A stretch of DNA of 64,000 nt from Pachypanchax playfairii (Eukaryota; Chordata; Actinopteri; Cyprinodontiformes; Aplocheilidae): contig SSNP01000255.1 of the NCBI GenBank assembly GCA_006937955.1, positions 430,382 through 494,381 of the forward strand, read 5' to 3'. This document shows positions 23,101 through 35,100 of this stretch, piece after piece. The notes under the pieces are model-generated. The model did no database searches and was not told the origin of the DNA. It saw only the letters and a list, made by a program, of their open reading frames with translations. Each line of letters opens with the position of its first letter. Within the stretch, counting starts at the first letter, position 1. The translations under genes were made by a program, and so were the position numbers.

Positions 23101-26100
23101 GCTCCAAATTTGACGTTTGAAGTTGAAGCTCATAACGCCTGCCAGTCAGAGCGCATAGGCGTTAAAGCTCGTAAAGCCTGACGGAAAGAGCGTGAAGGCA
23201 GGGCTTCCTTTGTTATCGGATGTTCGGAGCTATGGCGGATCATATTGAGACAGTGGCTTGGATTTATTTACTTCATAGATCTAGACAACGTCGACGTCTG
23301 GTGCATCAGCGCCGTTTGTGGATACACCCCATTCTTCAGATGCATTCTGAGTTTGGTGAGTTTAACCATTTGCTCCAGGAGCTACGTTTTCCATTTTGGT
23401 TGCTCCCGCTTCTTCCCGGCTACGTGCTGTGACATCTTACGTCACTACGATGAGACGCTCTGATTGGTTGACATGCCGCTTCAAGAGTGTTATGAACGTC
23501 AAAAGTTCAGCTAGCTGAACTTTGAGCTTTTCTAGCTTTTCTAGCTTTTCAAGCGTTTCAAGCGTCAAAGCCTGAAACGCTAGAAAAGCTTGAAAAGTTG
23601 CCGCTCATAACGCTCACAAAGCGACGCAGAGCCGTTGACGTCTGTCTGACGCCCGTCCACCATAGACTTTACATATAAACTTGCCGCTTATGAAGTTGAT
23701 GGTTGGGCCGGTGTGAATGCACCGACTACTTCGGACACCACCCGCCGCTCTACCTCAAAGGTGTGGGAATATTTTAAACGGAGCCGCAAGCGTGAAAACA
23801 TGGTTATTTGCAGTGTTTGCTCCATGGAATTAGCTTATCACACCAGCACAACGTCCATGTGGGAGCACCTGAAGCGGAGACATCCCGTTGTTACCCGTGA
23901 CACCAGCGAACACAAGTAAGTAACATTACTCTTGCCAACGTTTGCCAAATTTATTGCAATTTTTTGTAACGTGAAATGTGTATTATATATTGTTCTGTAA
24001 CATGTGTGAGCTCTGCGCACTTCGGTGGGGCGTGTTTGGTTTCAGCTAAACTGCTGTATTTACCTAACGTTAGTTAGCAGTAGCATATAATGCTGGCACA
24101 AATGTTTACAGTGGCTAGCTTATAGCCATAGACTGTATAGCTACCAGAACACAGCTATCTAGCTGCAATAACCGTCAGCGTACAGCATCACCTGTGAGGA
24201 GATGTCAGCTGCGTTAGCAAGCAGATTGAAGTAACTTTAGCTGTATCTCTTCAACGTTATGTTTGCCAACTGTTGTTATCGTTCAAGTGAAACACAAAAC
24301 TAGACTGATGTTTGTTGCAGTTGTTGCACTATTAATATAAATATTTGGTAAATGTTTGGTTAAATTAATCAGTTTTTATGAGCACTGAAAATGCTTTAGA
24401 ATGCAGATAAAAAGATACAAATGATTACAATAGTAGAAGCAAGTATTACTGTTGCTCCAGTGAGAACCAGAAAATGATGTGCAGCTCTGGCCATTTTCCA
24501 AATTACATAAAACAGACAGAGACACAGCTGCTATGATAAATGATAAAATATACTGTTATACAAAGCATTACTTAACAATACAAAATTAGCCACGTCAGCA
24601 TTAATCATGGCATAGCACTGTAATGAGGCTAAGAACATATTTAAAATACCATACATTCATAGCTGTTGTTCCAATATGATCCAATATGTTCTAATTTGCA
24701 TTCGGCAAAGCCTATACTTCTGTATAGCTGATATTTTTGTTGTTGTTGTTGTTAATGCAACTAGGGCGGGCGGCAAAGTAATAAAAAAATATTGTGCAGG
24801 GAAACATGTTTCTTTGTAACTCTGCGTTTGACAGGGCTTTGAATCTTTGAATTGATTTTGTGTTTTCCAGGGCAAAGCAAAGAACCTTGCCGTCTTATCT
24901 TGGCCAAGAGATGCAGTGCACTCCTCAGAGGGCAGTTGAGCTGAATAAAAGGATCTTGAAAGTAATTAATAATTATTAGCAAACTGTTACTTGCCTTGAG
25001 TCTCTTTTGGGACGAAACTGCTTTGTAGAAAAAATCACCATAAGCCCACCTCTTATTTAGATAAAAACAGATGACAAAAAATGACAAATAGGGTCTAGTG
25101 TGTATAATCTAAAACATTCCCTTTTGTTAGCGTCTTTTTTTCTGTTTCCTTGTTTAATTTGTCTAATAATTAAATGTTAAATGCTATGTTGTTTCATACA
25201 TTTATATTTTCTTTATCTTGCAGGTGATTGTCAAAGACATGTTGTCTCCCACCAGCAAGATGTCGCCAGGCAGAAGCCAAAGTCTGTCCTTGACCCGCTG
25301 CTTGGCTCAGATGATGAAGAAGAGCTGGAAGATAAAGACCCAGGCCACGAACAGAGAGAAGACACTGCCAGGAATGAGTTACTTGTGTACTTTGGGGTGA
25401 AACCTATTCCAAAGGACAGAAACCCGCTCCAGTGGTGGAAGGAAAATGAAAAGAGATTCCCTGCCCTGGCTGTTGTGGCAAAATCTTATCTGGGTTCCTC
25501 TGCAACATCCACACCCTCTGAAAGTTTATTGTCAGCAGCAGGGACAGTTGTGAGCAAAAAAAGTGCAAGTCTTACCAAAGAGCTGTCAGGTCTTGGGGTT
25601 TTGGTTGTTTGTTTACTTTATTCTGTAGCATTGGGTTTTCTAGTTATCTGGTATTTTGTTTTCTCTCCCGCTGTTATCTGGGTTTTAGGTTTGAGTTTAG
25701 CTGTTGTTCCGTTATTCCGTTATCCTCCTGTGTCTTAGTTTTGTTATGTTTTAGTTTCCTAGTCATACATTCCAGTTTGGATTTTATTTTGATACCGTTT
25801 GTATTTCCTGTCTGCCCATGGGATGTCTGAGGTTCCTTGATTATGTTTCGTCATTTCCTGTGTTCATCCTCTTTGCTCGCCAGGTGTGTCTTGTTATTGA
25901 TTAGCTCCTCTGTCTCATTCACTCCTAGTGTTCTCAGGTGTTCTGTGTTTGTAATCAGTTTGGTGTTTGTATTTAAACTTCTTGTGCCTGTTAGTCGGTG
26001 CCGGGTTGTTGTCACAAACCTTGTAAGTCCCAAGCCTTAGTCTGTTGCAATTCTTGTATGTCCCAAACCTTAGTCTGTTCTGTCCCCGTCCCTAGAGCGT

Positions 26101-29100
26101 CTCTCTGGGTTTTTGAGTGCCTCTGCGCTGGCCGTCTGCCACGCCGTTCAGAGGACTCTTCTGTCACGGGTTCCTATTGTCATTGTCTCCGTATTAATCT
26201 TAGCTTTAGCTCTCAGTTTGTCTTAGTCCTCAGTCACCGTCTCAGATCACCTTATCTGGATTATGTTTTTTTCCCCATGGATTACTTTTGTTGTTTTTTC
26301 ATCTCTGGATTGTTCATCTATTTCTCATCCCTCATGTTAGTTTGTTTTCTGCCCCGTCAGCATCTTTGTTCTTATTAAACTTTTAGTTGTACTTTAGTTT
26401 TTGTTGTCCTCCTCACTGCATTTGGGTCCAGCATACAAACCTTTAAAAAACGTGACAAGAGCATGTGGACATGCTCACATTCCTCCACAGCAATCCAGTG
26501 TAGGCAATGTAGAGGAGCAGTACAGTGTGGCGATGAGGGAAGAAAATAGTGGAGAAATAAACAGTGTTATACTGCACACACTTAACAGAATAATTTCAGT
26601 TTCATTTTGCAATAAGTTTTATTTTGGGACACACTCAGGAATGTGTACTGTGCACTGCACAGTGTTTTGTTTTGCACTACATTTTTTATAAATATTTTAT
26701 ACAAAAGAGATTTCTGTTCAGGCTGTGAAACTTAGAAACTGTTAAACAGTTTTATTTTGGGTTAAACACCCAGGGATACTGTGCACTGCAGTTTTTAGTT
26801 TTGCACTACAACTAGTGTTAAACTAGAGTTAACTGTGAAAGAGTCTGTATTATTTTGTTTTAAGCAGAAGTTGTTTGGTTTTCAAAAACCGTTCTATAAT
26901 AAAGTCATTTAAACAATTTTGGGGGTATTTATTTGAAATTGTATGGTTTTTATTAATCGTACATCAGAAAAATAATGGGAAGATTAATCGTCTAATAAGT
27001 CATTAGAATATACGACTATTCGGTAAAATAATTGCCCAACTAACCGTTTTAAAAATAATCATTTACCCCCAGCTCTACTTGATATTTTACCTGCTTTTCT
27101 GTTCAGATTTCTTTTTCAGTGTTTTTGGTCACAGCGTTCTCACTATAGTCGATGTATCGCTGGGCTCTGGTCCAGTTCTGTTTATTTTAAAGAGTCCCTT
27201 CCATTAAAAATGTTTTTTCTGAGGTTTCTGTTGAATATTTTAGCTCCACAGGTGTTCTTACCTTCATGGTGGGTGTGAAAAGAGGTCAACAACTTCTTGT
27301 TCAGTTTTTATCTCTTAAACTACGCAGGTGGCGATAAAACCCGAGTTCTCCTGAGTTCTAACGGCCTGTATCTGTTTCATCACAACTCCTTTGTTCATTA
27401 GTATTTGGCAGCTCCCGCAGTTGAAACCACGCCTAGCATGCTGCTGGCTAAAAGCTGTTAGCATAACACCTAGCATGCTGCTGGCTAAAAGCTGTTAGCA
27501 TAAGACGTAGCAAACAGGAAGAGGAAACAGTATACCTTGCTCTCATAGGCTAGTTTGCTAGCCAATCTGAGTCCAGCAAATTTGAATAATGAATATGAAC
27601 GAGCTGCTGCCGAAGCCTGTTGGAACCAGCCGATTTTTCCAATTTTTATTTTTATTTTTTTTCATAAGTATACACAAAATATACATTGTCAGGTCCAATT
27701 TGCTTTTACAAAAGGAAGGATGATGAGGTACAAAATATTCATCCTTTTTTTTTCTCCATTTAAATGTTACTTTCCCTTATGACATTTCTATTTAACATTG
27801 CCAACAGTAAATGTTAAGATTTTACATTAATTCAATTTTTTTTTCTTTTTTTTTAACCAATGTAAAATAACAGTAAAAATAAAATAAATGAAATTAAAAT
27901 AAAATAAAAACCCGCTGGGGAGCGTTTTCCATCAAAGGTCAAAATGAGACAGAGTCTTTTCTCGATTTGTATGAAAACCATTTCTCCCAGTCCTTTAGAA
28001 ATTTAGTTTCTTTCATTTTCAGTTTGTAGGTGAGTCTTTCCATTGTTACAATATCCTCCACAATGTGTATCCACTGTCCGTATGTCGGGGTATCGGTCTT
28101 GAGCCAGTTCTTTGTAATGGTCTTCTTGGCGGCCACCAAGAGAATCTTGGTCAGGTTCCGATCGTCCACATGCACGGTTTTATCCAGGTATCCAAGATAA
28201 AGTACAAGACAGGAATGGGGTATCGCATACATGAGTATTTCACAGAGAGTTGAGTGAACGATACTCCAGAATGCCTGGATTTTCTCACAACTCCAGAAAA
28301 TGTGGATTTGGTCTGAATTTATGTCACCATATAATCTCCAACATGGTTGATTGGTTTTAGTCTGTTTACTTTTGATTTGAGGTGTTATGAAAAACCTAAT
28401 TTGATTCTTCCAGGCAAACTCTCTCCATTTTTGTGATTGTGTCGTAGTTTGATGAATTTTCCACATACAATTCCATGTTTCTTCCAGGATTTCCTCACCC
28501 AGCTCTTTTTCCCACCTTATCCTGACATATGTAGTTGACAGTTCTTTTGATTCCATCAGGCACTTATATAAGATTGACACTACTCTTGGGATAAGTTTAT
28601 TGTATGCCAACATCATCATCTTTAGCATACGATGTGTTTCATTTTCACTTGTTTTTATACATTTTCCATAATAGTCTCGTATTTGTAAGTATCTGAACAG
28701 ATCTTGGTTTGTCAAATTATATGTATCTTTAAGTTCCTGAAAGCTTATAATTTCTCTTTCTTTAATTATTTTACATAAAGCTGTTATGCCTTTTGCCATC
28801 CATATTTTAAATGTCGGATCATATTGTCCTGGTTTAAATTTGTCGTCATGCGCAATCCATTTAAGCAATCCAAGTTCTTTTCCAATTTTTAGTTGTTTCA
28901 CAACAGTGTACCATTTTTCTAAAGTAAATAAAGAAATTGGATTTAGTTCTAAATCTTTTCTATCACAGGCTGTAGTGTCTTTTTCCCCAATATTTGTTTG
29001 GACTGGAAATTTCGATGCCAAAACTTCAATATCTTTCCATCTGCTCACATATTCAGTATTACACCAGTAAATTAAGCAATGTATTTGGGCCGCGTTATAG

Positions 29101-32100
29101 TATTCCTTTAAATTTGGTAGTGCCATTCCTCCTTTTGTTTTTGGTAGTTGTAAAGTAGCATAGCGTATTCTTGGATGTTTCCCTTCCCATATAAATCTCG
29201 ACACAAGTTTATCCCATTTATGGAACTGTGTTTGAGGGACATTCACTGGAAGTGCTAAGAATAAGTACAGCAAACGAGGCAGTACATTCATTTTTATTAC
29301 ATGTATTCTATCACTAAATCCTAGTGGATATGTGGACCATATATCAATGTCTTTCTTTATGCTGATGTCAATTTGTTCATAGTTTTTCACATATATTTTG
29401 GTTAGGTTTTTTGTTATATTTACCCCTAAGTATTTAAGAGAGTTTGCTTCCCAATTTATTTTCCATTTCTTAAGATCTTGATTTGGAGTACAATCGAAAA
29501 TTAGAGCTTGGGTTTTATTAATATTTATTTTATATCCAGAGTATAGACCAAATTTATCAAAAATCTTCATTAGATGTTCAAAGTTTTCATTTGGATTGAT
29601 TAAGTAGATCATTATATCATCTGCAAAAAGGCTTATGATATGTTTCTGTTCATTTATATCTATTCCTGATATTGCAGGATCCTGTGTTACCATTTGAGCT
29701 AAGGGCTCAATGTAGAGGGCAAAGAGTACAGGGCTTAGGCAACACCCCTGTCTAGTTCCCCTCTCTAAAACAAGTCTATCTGTGAGGGATCCATTAATTT
29801 TAACCCTAGCAGTAGGTTGGTGATAAAGAGATTTGATACACTGAATTGATTCTTCATTAAATCCAAATTTTTCCAATGTTAAATATAAAAACTCCCAATT
29901 TACCCTGTCAAATGCCTTTTCAGCATCTAAACTGATTAAGGCTGCAGGTAATTTATTTTTATCAATTGTATGTATAATATGCAGTGTTCTTCTTATATTA
30001 TCATGTGTTTGTCTACCCTTAATAAAGCCAGTTTGATCCTCTTCTATCAGGTCTGATACAAAGGTTTGGAGTCGGTTTGAAATGATTGATGTGTAGATCT
30101 TATAGTCAATATTTAAAATAGAAATCGGTCTGTAATTTTGGCAAAACTCTTTATCTGTAATAATTGCTTCCTTCCAGGAAGGGGGGGTAATTTTATTTTC
30201 TAGAATCCAGTTGAATGTGGTACAGAGTAATGGAGTGAGTTCTTCTTCAAATTTCTTGTACCACTCTGATGGAAAGCCATCGCTACCTGGGGATTTATTT
30301 GATTTCAGATTTTTAATTGTTTTTTAAATTTCTTCTGGGGTGATCCTAGCAGTTATACTCTTGTTTTTTTTAGTTCCTATTGAAGGCATGTCCAGTGGTT
30401 CAAGTAGGTTTTTCATTTCTTTTAGGTCTGGGGTATCTGATTGGGCATACAAGTCTTTGTAATAGTCTCTAAAAACATTTTCTGTTCCATCTGGGTCATA
30501 TTTTATTTGGTTTGTTTTAGGGTCACGTATTTTATCAACAGTTAGTTCCACCTGCCTTTTTCTTATTTGTCTAGCTAGCAATCTTGTGGCTTTGGGGCCA
30601 GATTCATAAAAGTTTTGTTTTAGGAATCTTGCTTTGGTTTCTGTCTCGCTTTGGAGTAGATCGTTAGTCTTCTTTTTTGCCTGATTTAATTGTTGTCGAG
30701 TGGCTTCATCTGGTTTTTCTTTATTTTTTTGTTCGAGGTTTCTTAATTCTGATATGTGCAGCTAGTATTGCTTTAATCTTTCTTTTTTTTGTTTGCTTCC
30801 AATTGAAATTAGTTTTCCTCGTATTACTGCTTTTAGTGCATCCCAAACAATTGATGGGTTTGTCTCTCCGTTATTATTCTCCTCTAGGTAATTTTTTATA
30901 TCTGTTTTAATTTGTTTGACTACTGTCTCATTATTTAAGATGCCCGCATTTAACCTCCATGTTGTTCTTCTTTGTCTACATTTCAGTTCAATTTTCAGGT
31001 AAATAGCATTATGATCGGACAAATCAGCCACTCCCATGTGACATTCTTTTACCAGATTTATGTATTCTCTTTGCAAATAAAAATAGTCAATTCTTGAATA
31101 AACGTTATGTGTTTCTGAATAATGACTAAAGTCTCTCTGAAGAGGATGCAAGACTCTCCACACATCTATATATCCCATTTCGGTCCACATGTCTCTTACA
31201 AATTTGGATATTGATTTTTTGTTTCTTTTTAGACTAGTCGTGTCCAAATTATAATTCATTACTACGTTCAGATCTCCACCACATATACTTATACCCTCGG
31301 CCTCCACTGCAACTGTGTTGAGCAATGTTTTGAAAAATTCCTTTTTACTTTCAGGCGGTGCATAAATATTGACCAACGTTACTGTTGTTTGGTCTAGATC
31401 TCCAATTACTATGATAAATCGACCCTCTTTATCCTTTATTTCCCTTTTNTAGTACGAAATTTACTGAATTTGCTACTAATATTGCAACTCCCCTCTTTCG
31501 TGAATTAGAGTGTGAACTATAGAAAGTGTTTCTAAATCCAAATCTTTTCAGTTTTTCATGTTCTGAATTAGACAAATGAGTCTCCTGAAGAAAGTTGATT
31601 TTCATATTTTCTTTTTTAAGTTTAGCCATGATTTTGGCCCTTTTGACTGGGTTTCCCAAACCGTTTACATTTAAGGACAAGAAGTCATAAATCTTTGTCT
31701 CAATAACCATAAAATGTCATTGAACATCTCAACCATGTTCTGTCTATCTTCAAATACAGAACCTTAAACAAAAACTCCCAGCAAGCTTGAACCAACAAAA
31801 ACAAGGAACATTTTTTAACATTGAACAAAAACAGCGGCTCCAATGAAAAAGTCAGGATAGTTTTTCTCATGCTGGCCTCTTTTTCGTGTTGAGGGGGAAG
31901 TTCTTCCTGAAATAAAAGGGCCCCCACCTAGTTATGGGATTTAACCAGCTCAGGGTCATCATGCCCACCCTAGTCCACTCTGTCAAGTTACGTTCCCTCT
32001 TAACCAACTCTATTTTAGCCTGTGGTCCTTCAAAAGCAAAAGGCACGTTCAGTTGTGCCGAGGATTTAGAAAACTCCGGCTCATATAACAAAAGAGAAAC

Positions 32101-35100
32101 GTTTCATACTCATCATTAATTATCACTTCTGCGTTGAAATTCCTGCAGTTGAACCCGTGCACGTTTTGCAGCCATCTCCGGTCTCTCCATCCGGCCAGGT
32201 GTCCACGAGGCGATCCCGGTTGAGATCAGGTTATTCACGAGGGCGGTGTCCTCAGTAAAGCCCACTGGATCCTCCAGATCATATCCACGCCGCCTCAGGT
32301 CTCGGGTCGCGTCGTCGGCGTCTCCATAGGTCTTCACTCCGCCCGGCCAGTGGATGTGCATCTTGTTATATGGAGTTTGGAAGCGCACGCCTTCTTTCTT
32401 CAGCAGCTTCTTCACGTTGACAAAGGCTTTTCGCTGTCGCAGCATCCTTTCCGAGTAGTCGTGGTCGAAAAACACCCTTTTCTCTCTAAATAAAACAATT
32501 TTCTTCTCCCATGCCTTCTTAATGATCATCTCTTTCACCGTGAACTGCTGGAAGTATATCACAATAGACCGTGGTGGCTGACCTGGTTTGGGCTTCGGAG
32601 CTAGAGCTCGATGGGCTCGTTGAATCTGGAGGTCTTCGGTAATCGAGAATTCCTCTTTCAGCCATTTCTCCACAAAATCAGCCACCGACGCGCATGTCGC
32701 CTCGGCATCCTCCTCCACTCCATAGATTCGCAGGTTATTTCGCCTCGACCGCGACTCTAAGTCTTCCACCTTATCCATTGCACGTTTCTGGTCTTTAACC
32801 ATTTTCTGTATCACCTTGTTAGCTTCGTGGCACCATTTCTCCATCTCTTCCGTGCGAGCTGTCGCTGCATTTATCTTATCATCCTGTTCACCCATCTCAG
32901 TTGTTACTGTTGCAAGTTTCTTATATATGTCTTCTTTAAACTCTGAGAGTTCGTTTCTCATTTCTGATGTAATTTCGTCTTTAAATGTTTAAAGTCCGTT
33001 TTCATCTCGGTCTGTAGGGACTGTAATACATACTTTCAAAAACTCACATCTTGATTATTGTAATTCTTTGTTTACTTGCCTCAACAAATACTCATTGGAT
33101 CATCTGCATGTGATTCCGAACATATTGGCGAGTATCCTCACCACATCACCCAGACTTCCTGTTATCAGAGTTACACATAAGGTTTAGAGTATATTTTAAG
33201 ATTCAGATTTTAACTACTAGAGCTCTGCATGGACAAGCAACCATCTTATCTAGAGATGTTTTATGTTCACAGAAGGGCCTTGAGATCGAGGGATCAAATC
33301 AGACAACAGACAAGGTTGAAAACAGGACAAAGCCTTCGGGACTTTGGAACATCCTTCTTTTGAGCCTATGATCTCTGGACTCAGTGGTCCCTATTAAACA
33401 GTCCTCTGTCTTCTTAAACCTGCTTCTAAATAATGTTGTTGTTATTACCTGTTTTTATCTTGTTAAGCACTATATTTTATTTTGAAATGTGCTATATGAA
33501 AAGGATTTCCTTATTGTTACAACCTTAGCTGAGATATTCAGGATAAACTGTGGTTGTCTACAACTGGTGGCAGTAACGTTCTCCATGTTGTTCAAATCTA
33601 CCAAAAAAAGTCATATTCAGTTAATATTCTAATCAAGACTTTTGCGTTGCCAGTAGCCGACAAAGTGCATAGCCAACTAAGAAGTAAGGTATGGTATGGT
33701 TAACATGGCTGTTTCAATGAGTTTGAGTTTGACACACTGTGTCATGATTTTCTGTTAATGGACTCTAAATCAAGCAACAGACTCCAGACCAGAGAACAGG
33801 AGGTGAGAGTTCAAAAAGGAGAGTTTTAATAACTGGCACAGAGGAAACAGGTAGTCACAGTTAAAAATACTAAACTAAATCTGCTTCTGCGAGTGCAGCA
33901 GGAGCGGGTCAGCAGCTGCTGACAGGAACCGTCCGGTATGGACAGGTGGAGGAGAGCAGAGGTTAGTGACTGTATGGCAAAGAGAGGTGAGGAGTAATGA
34001 TGAGAAGCAGTGGCTTACTGTGGTGATGAATTGCAGGACTCCTGGAGGAGCATGCAGGTGCCAGTCAGCTGAGGCTGGCGTGTGAGTGTCAGTGGTGGGC
34101 GGACAGACAGGCTCTGGGTGCGGCAGGTGGATCCTGAGAGCTAGAGGAGCGGTGCGGAGGCAGGCCAGAGGAGGTCCAGACAGAGACGGGGAGGAGACTG
34201 GTGTGGGAACCGTCTCCTGGAAGGATCCTGGACGGAGGCGGTGTGGAAACCGCCGCGGAGGTCCGGGATGGAGGAGAAGGCAGCCTTGGAGCTGCCAGGA
34301 ACAGAGGCTGGACCAGGGAGGACCACAGTGTGGGAACCATTGCACAAGAAAGGTGCAGCTGGGGAGATCCTACGAAGGAGCACGCGTAAGGTTGAACACA
34401 ACTACTTCAGGCACAGCAAAGTATCAAAAAGTACTTCTTTCCCTGAAGTTAACCATATACCACAAACAGAGTGTAACGATCTGGCGCCTGCTCTCTGCAA
34501 ACCCTCCTCTCTTAAGCTCAGCAGCTGATGAAGGAAACTGGATCCACCTGCCAATAATGGCTCACACGCCCCTGAAACATAGGTTGAAGCACTCACACAC
34601 AGCAGCAGAATTGACACCTGACACACTGATTTTATATTATCCTCAGTAACCAAAACCAGCTGACCAGAATAAAACCACCTTTATAAAAGACAGAATCTTT
34701 CTCGGAACATGTTCTTCCTGTAGAAGAGACGACTCAATGAAGAAAACACTGTATTATAAAAACAGTTTTGATTAAAGAACGATACAGATCATCTCTGTAT
34801 TTCCATTCTGAAACAGTATTTTGTGTCTGCAGGTATATGTACTGGACAGAGTGGGGGGGGCGACCACGTATAGCCCGATCCTATATGGATGGTAACACTA
34901 TCCAAACCTTGGTGGATAAAGTGGGTCGTGCCAATGGACTGACCATCGACTATGTGGACCATCGACTCTACTGGACTGATCTGGATACTTGTATGATTGA
35001 AAGCACAAACATGCAAGGTGTGTTCAACAGTCATTAACCACACGATCATTAAGAGACATGATGTCCCTGACTGTTTAATCTGACTGTTAATTTCCTGTTA

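Larger units (their letters stand above)
23706..27078 (+). mobile_element. internally deleted hAT transposon
   Basis: A BED exon at the left, a C-terminal dimerisation exon from 25224, and a right end whose complement reads TAGAGCTGGGGGTAAATGAT. The central transposase is missing and the left terminus was not found. A solo LTR is inserted in the C-terminal exon. Confidence 0.7.
27640..33020 (-). mobile_element. L1-type LINE, nearly full length, two ORFs
   Basis: A minus-strand element with ORF1 at 32116-33018 and ORF2 at 27939-31710. The 3' end is towards 27640, where plus-strand T-runs mark an A-rich tail. The 5' end is cut near 33020 against another LINE piece. It occupies 5.4 kb of the 15-kb lrp5 intron. 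Confidence 0.9.

Noticed and set aside
25181..25738. 185-codon frame with hydrophobic tail, possible membrane protein
   Set aside because: The first part is the hAT C-terminal domain. The hydrophobic tail is read-through into the solo LTR.
33875..34649. Overlapping proline- and glycine-rich frames on both strands
   Set aside because: They lie inside a solo LTR and have no conserved domain.
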